Shown in pieces: positions 47,061 through 58,217 of a stretch of 64,000 nucleotides of DNA (position 1 is the first letter of the stretch; the number at the start of each line of letters is the position of its first letter). The DNA is taken from positions 451,077 through 515,076 of the forward strand of contig NW_003114461.1 in assembly GCF_000003605.2 (NCBI RefSeq), read 5' to 3'. The notes under the pieces are model-generated. The model was given only the letters and a program-made list of their open reading frames with translations. It searched no databases and was not told the DNA's origin. The DNA comes from Saccoglossus kowalevskii (Eukaryota; Hemichordata; Enteropneusta; Harrimaniidae). The position numbers and the translations under genes are program-made.

Positions 47061-47797
47061 AATTTCTATGTATATTTTTAATATATATTTTTTTGCACAT
47101 GCGTTAACCGAAGTAAAACAGTCTTCATGTCTGATCGAACGCATTAGAGTAAGATCACTGATCCACTGTCATTGATCACTTTTATGAAGAGTAACTTCCC
47201 ACATTGTCATTCGGCGGCCCAAATGCATGAATGCAAATGAAATGCATTTATCTAAAATTTTGACCTTTGACCTTGTTCAATATTTCACACTTGTGTTCAC
47301 ATTAATATTAATAGTATTGAAAAAAAAAACAATCATCAACAGTCAATTGATAATTTTCCGTTTAAAATTATAGACGTTATTTCTCATTCGCAAAGTGATT
47401 GCTTTCTGTACACATGGTACACTAGTATGAATGAAGTCACGAGATTTGACAGTAAACATACGAAGCTGCAATGTTCTTTTCAGCACCAATCCCGTATCGT
47501 GTTAGACACGTTTGATTGTCCTCTATTTATTTTTATTTAACTTCTGAATCTGCAAGAAATATTTTCTCTCTTGGATGTGGACAACAAACAGTTACCTTGC
47601 TTGACTTGCTAGTTTTTAGAATTATGGTAATATTTATTACAGAAAAAACAAACTAAAAGCATATTTTGAATTGCATCACACTATTGGTAGCTGTCCTGTT
47701 TTACGTAGTTACTCAGCCTGGCCTGTTTTGCAATGATCAAAGACAGCAATTTACGACACATGACGACCTTCCAAATCTGTGTATGCCTTCCAAACGT
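47061..47797. other. Intergenic, no gene seen
   Basis: AT-rich. The frame at 47666-47875 begins with a hydrophobic stretch that looks like a signal peptide, but it runs into the decayed promoter module and is not called as a gene. Confidence 0.4.
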
Positions 47798-47985
47798 TAT
47801 GACGGTTTGCATAACAAAGATACCTGGCAGGGTAACCCGATATTAACTACGCATGAGTCATTGCTTTGTGACTAAGAATAGCACAAACACAATATCTAGG
47901 TCTCTGACAATGACAATAAGTGACGCAAAGCGTGCCAACAAAAGAGACATCTCGATCCTGTGTAGACCAGTGCATGAATGTACGC
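47798..47985 (+). promoter_or_regulatory. Promoter module, copy 1 (decayed, no gene attached)
   Basis: It aligns with the modules at 48147-48345 and 55834-56040. It keeps the AP-1-like TGAGTCA (47854-47860), GTGACTAAGAATAG and AGTGACGCAAAGC. The TATA-like CATAAATA of the other copies is CATGAATG here. It lies about 350 bases upstream of copy 2, so it is a local duplicate that has probably lost core-promoter function. Confidence 0.7.
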
Positions 47986-48146
47986 ACGCGTGTAACGTAA
48001 ATGCCTAAACATTTTGAGACAGCTCTGAATAATTGTATATATTATGTCTTGATAATATCATGGAGGTCTGGTTATACCTGCATGATAATACCTACACTGC
48101 ATGTGGTTAGCACAGACTCTCACATTGTTTACATTACGCCTTACCG

Positions 48147-48345
48147 CTTAAACAGCTGTATAACAAAGGTGCTTGGTTGGGATACCCGGTAATCACTACC
48201 TATGAGTCATTTCACCGTGACTAAGAATAGCGACAGGCACGACATCTCGGTCACAATGTCAGTGACGCAAAGCATGTCAACAATGGAGATATCCCGAACT
48301 CTTGCAGAACAGTGCATAAATATCGGGAAGGTGTTCTCAGTTTCA
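48147..48345 (+). promoter_or_regulatory. Promoter module, copy 2, of PRPSGHP gene F
   Basis: It holds, in order: TGAGTCA (48203-48209), GTGACTAAGAATAG, TCGGTCACAATG, AGTGACGCAAAGCATGTCAA, the TATA-like CATAAATA (48315-48322) and an initiator-like TCAGTT (48337-48342). The 5' noncoding exon would run from about 48339 to the donor GTGAGT at 48435, spliced to the acceptor at 48914-48915. The TATA-to-initiator spacing of about 24 is short, so the true start may be some bases further on. It is nearly identical to the module of gene G. Confidence 0.65.
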
Positions 48346-48922
48346 GCAGAACTTGAAAGCGTCTCAGAGAAGAACTCAAGATACCCAAATAGTTTGACTG
48401 AAGACTCTCGTTGAAGAAATTATCTGTACGACTGGTGAGTGCAATGCGTATTTGTATAGTTGTGTATGACCCGGTTTCTCCAATTCTCGTAAAGTTATTA
48501 TCAAATCCTCTTCAATAAAATATCGCCCCATATTACACGAATTGTAATGTACTATAAAACCATTTGTTTTATCTGACTTTTAATTTCACTATTTTCATTA
48601 AATGGACATATTCACTGTGTTGTAATTCCCCGAATTTGTCAATGAATTTTGTTGTTATTTTACATGTTCATGTAGATTTAATTTAGCGGATTTTACCTAT
48701 CATCGAAAATAGCAAAATTAAAACACAGTGAATAATTAATGCATTGACTGTAGTAGATGTAATGTAGTAGAATTTGGAAAATCTACTTTCGACGTGAAGT
48801 AAAGTACTTGGATTTATAACCTTATAGTAAATATCCTAATCATAGTATGTCTATAAATTACGCATGGGCCAACAGAATAATAGTTTTAAATTGTATTCAT
48901 TGTTCTCATTTACAGACAAATC

Positions 48923-49810
48923 ATGAAGATATATGTGACATTACTTGTATGCCTTGCAGTGACAGTTACCTTGGTAACTAGTCTACCTGTACGAGGACAT
49001 TCGAATGGTCGCATTGATCCACCACCGAGAGACGTTGATGATGAAATCAAATCGGACCACCCTCGAGATGGACCTACACATAATCCTGGGGTAGGAAACG
49101 GTGCTCCCCATCATCCAAAACAAGAAGACAGACCAGAACGTCCAGACGTAGATGCCGATGGCGATACTGATGGAATTATTCGCCGTGAAAAACGCCGTGT
49201 TGGTTCATTCAGATTACGCCCACAGCAATCACAACAACCAGAACGTCCCATTGGAGATGGTAGTTTAGGGTCGGTGCGTCCTGAGAAGCCAGACGGCGCA
49301 GACAGACCAGGCCAACCAGAGAGACCAGACAAACCGGTAGGTGAAGATAGGCCTGGGCGACCTGACGATTCAGACATACCAGAAGGTGCAGTTAAACCAA
49401 AGCCACCACTCAGACCCGAGGAGGAGGACTGTGATGATGTAGATGACGATGAAATCCCAGAGGAGCCATTTGTTGGTGACGCCGTGAACAACAATGATGA
49501 CACACAGCGTCGGGGCCAAGGAAGAAGACCTCATGGATCGCGTCCCTGCAAACCGCGTCCGAGTGGAATGCCACCACGTCCATCCGGTCATCCTCCACGT
49601 CCATCAGGTCATCCACCACGTCCATCAGGTCACCCTCCACGTCCATCAGGTCACCCTCCACGTCCATCCGGTCATCCACCACGTCCATCAGGCCACCCAC
49701 CACGTCCATCAGGTTACCCTCCACGTCCATCAGATCTGCCACCACAATTCACTGACGAGCCAATAATTCCAACACAAGAGGATGAAGCTGGTATTGGGGG
49801 ATTCCAATAA
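48923..49810 (+). CDS. Secreted proline-rich repeat protein, family member F (PRPSGHP heptads)
   Basis: 295 residues. The signal peptide is MKIYVTLLVCLAVTVTLVTS (1-20). A D/P/H-rich stretch follows, then a basic RREKRR site near residues 89-94 that could be cut by furin-like proteases. Next is an RP(E/D/G)-rich linker (about 105-165), an acidic block with one Cys (EEEDCDDVDDDE), a basic GRRPHGSRPCKP stretch with the second Cys, and nine heptads (residues 211-273: one PRPSGMP, six PRPSGHP, one PRPSGYP, one PRPSDLP). It ends in an acidic tail. An acidic block ahead of a basic Pro-rich part is a layout seen in some proline-rich antimicrobial precursors; byssal, shell or mucus matrix proteins are alternatives. 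The acceptor TTACAG ends at 48915; ATG 48923 is first in the exon. Poly(A) signals at 49873 and 50015. Confidence 0.82.
   Translation: MKIYVTLLVCLAVTVTLVTSLPVRGHSNGRIDPPPRDVDDEIKSDHPRDGPTHNPGVGNGAPHHPKQEDRPERPDVDADGDTDGIIRREKRRVGSFRLRPQQSQQPERPIGDGSLGSVRPEKPDGADRPGQPERPDKPVGEDRPGRPDDSDIPEGAVKPKPPLRPEEEDCDDVDDDEIPEEPFVGDAVNNNDDTQRRGQGRRPHGSRPCKPRPSGMPPRPSGHPPRPSGHPPRPSGHPPRPSGHPPRPSGHPPRPSGHPPRPSGYPPRPSDLPPQFTDEPIIPTQEDEAGIGGFQ
49553..49741 (+). repeat. 21-bp coding minisatellite, nine units
   Basis: Nine in-frame units of CC(A/G)CGTCC.. encode the heptads of gene F. Several neighbouring units are identical at DNA level and others differ only at third positions (GGT/GGC, CAT/CAC, TCC/TCA), as expected from unequal exchange under selection for the peptide. 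Confidence 0.95.
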
Positions 49811-49872
49811 ATTGACATTTTAAGTTTTGACAAGTAAATACTTCGATGTGTATACTGCCAATGTTGATCATT

Positions 49873-49878
49873 AATAAA
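49873..49878 (+). terminator. Poly(A) signal of gene F (a second at 50015-50020)
   Basis: AATAAA 62 bases after the stop codon. A second AATAAA at 50015-50020 is also possible, since the 3' sequence similar to gene G extends past it. Confidence 0.5.
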
Positions 49879-50029
49879 TATTTAATTTGCGTTCATATAT
49901 ATAAATATCAAACACTTTATTAGTTGTTGAGAAATACTGAGGGCAGGACCCCATGTATAGTTTATTTTCTGAGAAAGGTTTTTTTTATGTTCACTGGTAT
50001 AACAAAACAATTTCAATAAATTATTTTTT

Positions 50030-52690
50030 AATATTGAATCACAGAGTGTGTCTCATCACTATAAAAAAACAAAGTCAGCGCTAAGTTATTACTTTTAACC
50101 CTTATCTGGTCAAGTCACTGTTAATGTACATAGGGCTGGCAGGATAGGGATTGGAAGGTAATGTCACTATATATCCTGATTAGTGATAACCCACTTTTCC
50201 ATAGGATAAGCATTTACTGGTGGTCTAATTGCCACAGATTAGAAACATAAACAAGAACGTTCACTTCACCTCACCCACCACGTCTGTTATCACGTTGTAT
50301 TATCAGCGCAAACAGAATAATGCCAATATGATGCTAACTTTTACGACACCCGCATAATTTATTAAAAAAAAGTAAATTAACAGATTGTAAATTTTATTTC
50401 ATCCCAATATTTGTAAAACAAATATATTGGAAAGCCATGCGTAACTTAAAGGTTAGCACCTCTTCCCATGCATTAGGGGGTTGAGAGTCACGTTGGCGGC
50501 GCCCCATAGTATCAAAGTACATACTGCAATGCCAGACTGGGAGGATTCATGGTAGAAAATCACTGATTTGGTCACACAGACGTTGGTCCAGTGTGATATT
50601 TCTGCATTCAGTGCACATGCACTAGCACGGCATCGTGTAGGGGATTACCTTTAATAATCACAACATGTTTTTTATAAGAGAATGCAAATTTATGCCAAAT
50701 AGGTATTAACTGTCCTTTGACTTTGATGTCTAATCTTACATTACTGCCAGTGTACCACGTGACTGTACGATACTGATCCAGGGAAGTTACGTTCCAGTTG
50801 TTACATTTTCTATAAATAACATCNNNNNNNNNNNNNNNNNNNNNNNNNNNNNNNNNNNNNNNNNNNNNNNNNNNNNNNNNNNNNNNNNNNNNNNNNNNNN
50901 NNNNNNNNNNNNNNNNNNNNNNNNNNNNNNNNNNNNNNNNNNNNNNNNNNNNNNNNNNNNNNNNNNNNNNNNNNNNNNNNNNNNNNNNNNNNNNNNNNNN
51001 NNNNNNNNNNNNNNNNNNNNNNNNNNNNNNNNNNNNNNNNNNNNNNNNNNNNNNNNNNNNNNNNNNNNNNNNNNNNNNNNNNNNNNNNNNNNNNNNNNNN
51101 NNNNNNNNNNNNNNNNNNNNNNNNNNNNNNNNNNNNNNNNNNNNNNNNNNNNNNNNNNNNNNNNNNNNNNNNNNNNNNNNNNNNNNNNNNNNNNNNNNNN
51201 NNNNNNNNNNNNNNNNNNNNNNNNNNNNNNNNNNNNNNNNNNNNNNNNNNNNNNNNNNNNNNNNNNNNNNNNNNNNNNNNNNNNNNNNNNNNNNNNNNNN
51301 NNNNNNNNNNNNNNNNNNNNNNNNNNNNNNNNNNNNNNNNNNNNNNNNNNNNNNNNNNNNNNNNNNNNNNNNNNNNNNNNNNNNNNNNNNNNNNNNNNNN
51401 NNNNNNNNNNNNNNNNNNNNNNNNNNNNNNNNNNNNNNNNNNNNNNNNNNNNNNNNNNNNNNNNNNNNNNNNNNNGATACAAGCAATGGCACTTTATAGA
51501 CAGGGTCGGGTACAATGGAAATGATGTCATTAGTAGTTGTTTATGTACAAGTGACTTCACGGAAGTATAATTTGTTAAGATAGGAATTAGTATTTGTAAA
51601 TTGATATTTTTAAATTCTGCAGTAAAAATCCTTTTTTTAATTAAGTTTATTGACAACTTGTCATGGCTATTGGTGCGTTTATTATGGAAATCATTTGAAA
51701 TCCAATTTAAAAAAATATTTGGACTTTTAACTTTAATAGTAAACTATTTGTGTGATTTATCGTACTCAATCGAAGCTAGCAATGCATTTTTTTGGTTCAT
51801 TTAGAAAATGTCATTGACTTGGCACAAAATACTAATTTGGTCAAATTTCTCCGAATTACTAGGAATCTTCAACAAAACTTTAATAGAGTGTATTTTTCTG
51901 TAGACGGGTATATGTCTCAGTACAGTCTATGTGTGTCACTACTACCAATAACCACTTTAACGATATAGTTTAAAGGTTACTTTCCAAATTGCAGGTACTG
52001 TATATGTCATACGCACATACATCTGTGGTATGTGCATAATGAGATCACTGACAGGATTTGTTTTGATAATATATGTGTAATAATTGATGTCAATTTGTTG
52101 TTATTATTTTTAGTGTAAAACGTATCAGTGTTCAGTTCTATGAAGCTTACTTTTTTCACGTTGATCATCTTTAATTGCAATTGCACCGGTGAGATTTCTC
52201 TTTGTGTAGATGCCCAAATAATGGAAGATTTATACATTATAATTACTTTATACTAGTGCCAATGATCCGTGGTACATCGTAGCTATTCCAGAATGTAAAC
52301 TAGTTATTACACTTAAATAAATAAAACATTAGTATATTAGGCCCATTTTATATGATATTTCAATCGTGTGCATGCGACGCAAAACTTAATATTTTGCCAA
52401 ATATTTTGATTTCAATTATTTCCACGGGATAGCAAATTTAGTATTTTTTGACAAATTTGTAATTCATTATCAGTATCAGTGTGTTTAAATTTCCGCGAAT
52501 TAACATTATGGCATTTTACGTCTGTCAAATATCGGCCAAATAAATACGTGGATTCAATAATTACCAAGGACCTGGCGTAGAATTGGAAATTACTCCAAAT
52601 AAACAAATGTCCAATTCGGGAACAGAATAATAGTATAATTGGTTATTGATGAAATAGAAGGGCACCACCAGACGGTCTGGCTTAACAAGC
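50030..52690. other. Intergenic with assembly gap, no gene supported
   Basis: The N run is 50824-51475. A minus-strand frame entering the gap (50608-50823) is open for about 70 codons with fairly balanced composition and could be an exon, but has no recognisable domain. The 19-base sequence ATGATCCGTGGTACATCGT occurs at about 52262 and again at 52801. Confidence 0.45.
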
Positions 52691-53405
52691 GCGTTGTGTT
52701 TCTCTCCTGAAGTTGACGCTGGTCGTGCACAAAGGAAGCCGCTCATCCCGCCATTGGATGGCGGCACATCGTGTATGTGGTGTTTACAAAGGACGTGGAG
52801 ATGATCCGTGGTACATCGTGACCAATAATAAAACGATTGGTTGTCCAACTGTGGGCGTGTCTTTTATTTCTGCGCTAAATGTACAACACCAAAGTCCCGC
52901 CATTTATTTTTCATGGTTGTTCGACCATAGTCGTCTGCACCAGTATCACTATCACGAGTTTTAAGTTTGGTTTACTATGTTGGCCGCTCGACACCACAGC
53001 GCGGCCTCTCTCTAGGTACCGATGCCCAACTCGGCGTCCCGGGGAGGAAATCTACTCACCACGCCACGCCACCTCGACACCTCTCCTTCCCGGAAACATG
53101 CTTTCCAATACGAGACTGATTTCTCTATAAGTTCGGCCATTTAAAATCATATTCTGGACAGGATTTGTATCAATTAAATGGTCGGCTTCCATTGCTGCTC
53201 CAAATCATTCAGAAAATAGCAGCGAAAAAACCTCGCAAATTCACCGCCACTTCACAGCGGTTTTCACACAGACACCAGTTAATTCCTTTACCCAATGGCT
53301 GAAGCAATTTCACATCGACCAGACACGCCCCAAAACAGATGACGAGATTTGACAGGATTGGTCAATGCGCATGCGTATAAAACAGCTGGTACTAATATCC
53401 TAATT
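52690..53405. promoter_or_regulatory. CpG-rich promoter-like region
   Basis: A GC/CpG-rich stretch in AT-rich DNA with several CCAAT boxes (about 52752, 52824, 52836, 53358) and GCCGCCAT-like YY1 motifs. An ATTGG - TGCGCATGCG (NRF1-like, 53366-53375) - TATAAAA (53376-53382) cluster points to the plus strand. On the minus strand a donor-like GTGAGTAG (about 53050-53057) is also possible, so direction is unclear. No coding exon was found within reach on either strand. Confidence 0.4.
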
Positions 53406-54239
53406 TCCTAATAACGTATTTTACACTCGTACAATGCAAAATACATATTTGATTAGGTTGGTTGGCCATCAAGTACCATCCTATGGCACCCAATTCATAT
53501 ATCACCAAAACCATAGTACAGAGTTATGTTAACAGCGAGTCAAAAATAAGACTAATATACTAAATTTGTATTTAATTAATTGTAAGGATGAGATTACATT
53601 GTGAAATGGCCACGACGTACCACAGATCGTCAATATTGTGATAATAATCAAACAACACTCATGAAATGCAAGATCATTGTCATGCAGGCGTAAGAGTTAT
53701 GTCTGCCTGTTTCTTGAGTGTTTCTCGAACATCTCACTTCTTCTTAAGTTTCTTTCAGGAAATATGGTTAACGTCCTGGCGAGTGCTTTGGAGCACTATA
53801 TTAAAGGGTGGTAGTCGTCGCGCCCACATGCGCTAGATATATGGGTCTCATATAAACAAAGCTGACGACTTTGACTGTTGCGCAGATCAACCAGTACAAA
53901 TTGAGACGTTACCAAGCTTTAATTAGGTATTTTAGGTGTTCGGAAGGTAATTAGTGCTAGTCGCGCTCACGTCAAACCTCATACTTGTGATTTCCATTAG
54001 AAGAGCTCATTGGATTGTGGGAAAATCAATGTTTATTAACACAAATGTCGCACATGTGCAGTGCGACGACCACCGCCCTTGAAACTAAGCGAAATATAGA
54101 AATCGTTGTATTGGTAAATATGTTCACAGTAAATTAGTGGCAATAAATTATTTGTCTGATTCTTACCTCACTATTGCACGTTGCTCGCATTTTGAGCGTA
54201 ACGGCGCTACCTACGTTATGAAAACACTGCCATACTTCA
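53406..54239. other. Intergenic, no gene seen
   Basis: No open frame of note; it could carry a noncoding transcript from the TATAAAA at 53376. Confidence 0.4.
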
Positions 54240-54840
54240 AGTAGGTTAATCCATAGACCCTCTAAAAGAGGGTCTATGGTTAATCTACCTACAATAATAC
54301 ATACTAAAATTGGTTTGAATACTAGTATATAGTCGTTTTGTGTTGTATTAAACTAAATATATCCTCGGTCGTCAGGCGACGTCCACAACAAATCAGAAGC
54401 CCGTGCCTATAACTATTGTTGGTAATGGATTTATTACCAACGTTTAGCTATTTGTAGATATATCGGCGTGATTGAATCGCAGCCAGTACCATATTTGGGC
54501 AACTGGATGATCTGTGACTTTGAGGTTATCAAGTTAACCAACTTTTCAAGGCGCGTGCGTCAGTATGTATAGTAATATGGTCAACAATGGACCATGTGTT
54601 ATTCACAAGTAAATTGTTGTACTCGGCTGTCAGACTGCAGGAAACATGAATGAAGTAGTATAGTAATGTGAGGCGAGATTTGAAATCCTGTCCTTTTTGA
54701 GTGGTATACATTTTCATTTTCATTCAATTTGATAACTTCCGAATCAGCAAACTCTCTAAATGACTGCATGTATATAACCATGGTAACATTTATTACTGGG
54801 GGAAATCATTCAAGAATGAAACCATAAAGAAGAAATTCCG
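54240..54840 (+). repeat. Intergenic repeat T, copy 1
   Basis: It shares with copies 2 and 3 the order: AATCTACxTACAATA, a TTGTGTTG.GTT segment, CCAACGTTTAGCTATTT, GCGTGTGCGTCAGTA-like, GGTCAACAA and a final (AG)TCAGCAA.CTCTCTxAATGACTGCATGT segment shared with copy 3. Identity is moderate, so the copies are old. Confidence 0.6.
54251..54279. repeat. Perfect 13-bp inverted repeat (hairpin), 3-base loop
   Basis: CCATAGACCCTCT - AAA - AGAGGGTCTATGG. The stem extends imperfectly outward through GTAGGTTAAT / TTAATCTAC to about 22 pairs. It sits at the left edge of repeat T copy 1 and is absent from the other two copies. Confidence 0.9.
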
Positions 54841-55581
54841 GCATATCGTATGGTGGCTAAAAATGTCTATTCAGTGTCCACAGTATTAGACGTTGTTTTG
54901 TTTCAAATCGTCACCCTTGTACTTGTTTTACATATCAAAGGAATTGTTTAGGGTTCATCTATACTCAATGTATGTAAATTAGTACAGTGTACAGTGTGTT
55001 TACGTGCATCGTTCTGCGTAAACAGTGTAATCAGTGACTAAGAACTGCGTTAGTACCGACATTTCAACTACAGCAAGGCAGAATATTTTACTCTCGGGTA
55101 CACACTAAGGAAATCTTGGTAGTTTCGATGAACCTGTAACACGCACCTCAACAATATTGCCCATCATCAAATAACTAATATATTAGTCCAGTACACAGTG
55201 GGCATGACAAAATAGTTATGGTATATCAATATTGCAAAATAACTGTCATAATATATTTGTGGAAACGTTCTTGATTAGAATCAGAATTTCTGTAATGCAG
55301 ACATGTTTATGTCCCAGTAATATGTTTCTAGCTTGTTCTAATTGTCTGTACTGGCAACCTTGAAACATTGCATAATTGATCTGACATTTTTTTTTTACTG
55401 ATATTATCCGTAATAATTATGTAACAGCTAATATAAGTGTAAAAGTATATTAAGGTAAGCTGAACCATTTTCTTTGTGTTGCTGCCTCCTTCTGCATAAC
55501 ATGCATAACTTTCTAAAATCTCACCTGCTATGTTTGATGCAATATTATGGATTAACATTGCAATATTAAAATTAAAAATTG

Positions 55582-55702
<121 letters not shown>

Positions 55703-55833
55703 ATTCAGTATTCAAAAACCATTGGGTATCATGAATCATGTTGATACACACGTTTCGAAGACAGTAATTCAACTTGTCCGTGGACGACACTTTACATTTG
55801 TGTACGCTTTCTAATTAACGTAAGCCATTTTCT

Positions 55834-56040
55834 TAAACAGCTGTATAACAATGGTGCCTGGCTGGGCTATCCTATAATGACTATGTATGAGTAATTTTAT
55901 TGTGACTAACAATAGAGACAGGCACGACATCTCGGTCACAATGTCAGTGACGCAAAGCATGTCAACAATGGAGATATCCCGAACTCTTGCAGAACAGAGC
56001 ATAAATACCGAGAAGGTGTTCTCAGTTTCAGCAGAACATC
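55834..56040 (+). promoter_or_regulatory. Promoter module, copy 3, of PRPSGHP gene G
   Basis: Nearly identical to copy 2 over the last 130 bases, including CATAAATA (56000-56007) and the TCAGTT initiator-like site (56022-56027). The AP-1-like site is changed to TGAGTAA (55888-55894). The 5' noncoding exon would end at the donor GTGAGT at 56105, joined to the acceptor at 56405-56406. Confidence 0.65.
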
Positions 56041-56413
56041 ACATGCTTCTCTGAAGAACACGACACGAAATCAACCGTGAATACGAAAAAACTGTGTACG
56101 ACTGGTGAGTGGAATATCCTTTTTTTTCTAGTTTTCCATTTTTTAGTTTGTTCGTTCTAATGTAATGCATAACTAATGTCACAATGTCTGTATGTTCGAT
56201 TGAGTTTGACGAAACAGGGACCGTAAAGTTGAGACCTTCATGAGACAAGAGAGTTTCACTCTACTGGAGATCAAACTAACTGTTTTTAATGTTTGTAATT
56301 ACTGACACGAGTTAATATTACCTTACACATCTGTGTAAGTAAGTGACATTCAATAACATGACTTATTTCCAACAAAGTAACATTTGATCATTTGTTTTAC
56401 TTACAGATCAATC

Positions 56414-56905
56414 ATGAAGTTACATGTGACGCTCTTCGTATGCCTTGCAGTAACAGTTGCCTTGGTAACCAGTCTACCTGCACGGGGACGCCGACCTGGT
56501 GGCAGACCAATGCGACCTGATAGACCAGAAGGTGCGAGCAGACCAGGAAGACCTGAAAAGCCAGACAGACCAGTGGGCGCAGACAGACCAGAGCGACCAG
56601 ACGGACAAGATGAGGAAGACTGCGATAATTTCGAAGACGATGACACGATAAATAGCGATGAGAACGCATCATCCCGCCGAAGACGACCGCACGGATCACG
56701 TCCCTGTAAACCACGACCCAGTGGAATGCCATCACGTCCATCCGGTCATCCACCACGTCCCTCTGGTCATCCGCCCCGTCCATCCGGTCATCCACCACGT
56801 CCCTCTGGTCATCCACCTCGTCCATCAGACCTACCACCACGTTTCACTGGTGAGCCAATTTTTCCGACACAAGAGGGCGATGTCGGTGTTGAAGGTTTTG
56901 AATAA
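56414..56905 (+). CDS. Secreted proline-rich repeat protein, family member G (PRPSGHP heptads)
   Basis: 163 residues, a shorter paralogue of gene F. The signal peptide is MKLHVTLFVCLAVTVALVTS (1-20). Then come a basic GRRPGGRPMRPDRP start, an RP(E/D/G) linker, an acidic block with one Cys (DEEDCDNFEDDD), a basic RRRRPHGSRPCKP site with the second Cys (a plausible furin cut at RRRR), and six heptads (residues 100-141: PRPSGMP, SRPSGHP, three PRPSGHP, PRPSDLP). The acidic C-terminus (FPTQEGDVGVEGF) matches that of F. Relative to F it lacks the H/D-rich segment after the signal. The two retained Cys could form a disulfide between the acidic and basic parts. ATG 56414 follows the acceptor TTACAG; the in-frame ATG at 56384 is intronic. 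3' sequence including GGGCAGG, AATAAA (57104) and GTGTCTCGTCACTA is shared with F. Confidence 0.82.
   Translation: MKLHVTLFVCLAVTVALVTSLPARGRRPGGRPMRPDRPEGASRPGRPEKPDRPVGADRPERPDGQDEEDCDNFEDDDTINSDENASSRRRRPHGSRPCKPRPSGMPSRPSGHPPRPSGHPPRPSGHPPRPSGHPPRPSDLPPRFTGEPIFPTQEGDVGVEGFE
56711..56836 (+). repeat. 21-bp coding minisatellite, six units
   Basis: Same unit as in gene F, six copies. Units with CCATCCGGT and CCCTCTGGT alternate, a higher-order pattern that points to duplication of a two-unit block, separate from the history in F. Confidence 0.92.
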
Positions 56906-57103
56906 CATTTTAAATACAACATAGCATTATGATAAGTTTTGATTCGTTTCAATTGAACACTGTCAATCATGATTTCTTGATTATATCAATCTGCATAAGT
57001 ATCACACATTTGATTGTCTGGACAGATATATTGAGGGCAGGTCCTATGTACGATTATTTCATTTATTTTTTCAAGAAAACGTGTTTTATTATGTTAATAT
57101 TAA

Positions 57104-57109
57104 AATAAA
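57104..57109 (+). terminator. Poly(A) signal of gene G
   Basis: AATAAA about 200 bases after the stop codon, within 3' sequence shared with gene F. Confidence 0.5.
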
Positions 57110-57129
57110 AAAAGATATTTAATATTAAA

Positions 57130-58052
57130 TTACAGACTGTGTCTCGTCACTAGAATCAACTGCGTCAGCGCTAAATGATTAATTTAAACTGAAATGTCCC
57201 CATAGAAACCATACACATACAAGAAGTAAACCATGAGATACGGTAACAAGACAAATTTCTACACGCCTTTTTCATAATATATTTCTTATATATTAGTGTC
57301 ATTAATCGACCAACTGCCACCCTAAACTTTTCCCTGGATATGAAAATCAACAACGTCATTCACCCCCGACAAGAGATGCTAGCGTGGTTAACAAATTAGC
57401 TGCGAAGGAACCAGCTTCCCGAAAATGCCAGTGAAACTCCTTTTGTTTTGAATTACGTCATGTATTGCCCCCCTAGGCTAGTAAATAAAATCAAAGCAGC
57501 CACTTATGTGGTGTTTCCCACACTAATTTCATTCACAAAGTAATTGTTTTCTACTAGCGAATTTGCTGCCATCTGACTATCAGAACACATTATATGTTAC
57601 GTCACTTTTTTCACCACATTGTCAACCAAATTGTTTACGAGTTTTACGAAAATTACACAATTTATTCAAAGAGAAGCGAAATGGAAAGAAATGAAAGCTG
57701 CCTCTCCAATATCATACTAAGCAGCGGAAACTCAACTCCAACTCACAAAATGAAAATGATAATTTAGTTTCACGTGAAAATCATATTTGTGTTCTTTTCT
57801 GATAAGACATATAGTGTGTTTTGTCATCATTATATAGATTTATAGTGAAGCAGACACAATCATACTAATTATGTTTCAATCGTCAGCTATTTACAAATTG
57901 CACGTAAGTGTAAGCGTGGTAAGTGTACCACCCACATTTTAAAAATAGGCCATGGTCCGATCTTAACGTCGATAATCTACATACAATAATACAAACACTA
58001 AAATGAGTTTTACTACATGGTTGTGTTGTGTTGAGTTATATTTAATATACAC
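57130..58052. other. Intergenic, no gene seen
   Basis: AT-rich. Near 57960-58045 there is a short match to repeat T (AATCTACATACAATAATAC..., GTTGTGTTGAGTTATA), a partial extra copy just left of the miniature transposon. Confidence 0.5.
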
Positions 58053-58217
58053 TTAAAGCGGGAGGGTTGTCACCTGCGCAGGCGTCAGATGGCCATAGAG
58101 TGTCATTGTTTACAAACAACCGTCTACCCATGAGCCTTTGCGTTTTTAGCGTGTGTTGTTATCGTCGCTTGGGACTCAATTCCCGCGCGTTCGCAGGGGA
58201 CGACCCTCCCGCTTTAA
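58053..58217. mobile_element. Miniature inverted-repeat transposon (MITE), TTAA type
   Basis: 165 bp bounded by TTAA on both sides (58053-58056 and 58214-58217). Inside are terminal inverted repeats of about 22 bp (AGCGGGAGGGTTGTCACCTGCG against AGCGGGAGGGTCGTCCCCTGCG on the other strand, two mismatches). It is GC-rich against its flanks and has no coding capacity. TTAA target sites fit piggyBac or Kolobok. The near-identical ends suggest a fairly young insertion. Confidence 0.85.

Noticed and set aside
47666-47875. Small signal-peptide-like protein ending in the decayed promoter module
   Set aside because: The C-terminal half is the promoter repeat read as protein, and there is no acceptor or paralogue like those of genes E-G.
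49553-49741. CRISPR-like regular 21-bp repeats
   Set aside because: Units are directly adjacent with no spacers and are in frame with a secreted protein; the window is eukaryotic.
49410-49766. Frames full of DLMDVE / HVHQVIHH repeats on both strands within gene F (similar at 56412-56924 in gene G)
   Set aside because: These are other-frame readings of the 21-bp PRPSGHP coding repeat; they lack signal peptides and the splice context fits only the PRPSGHP frame.
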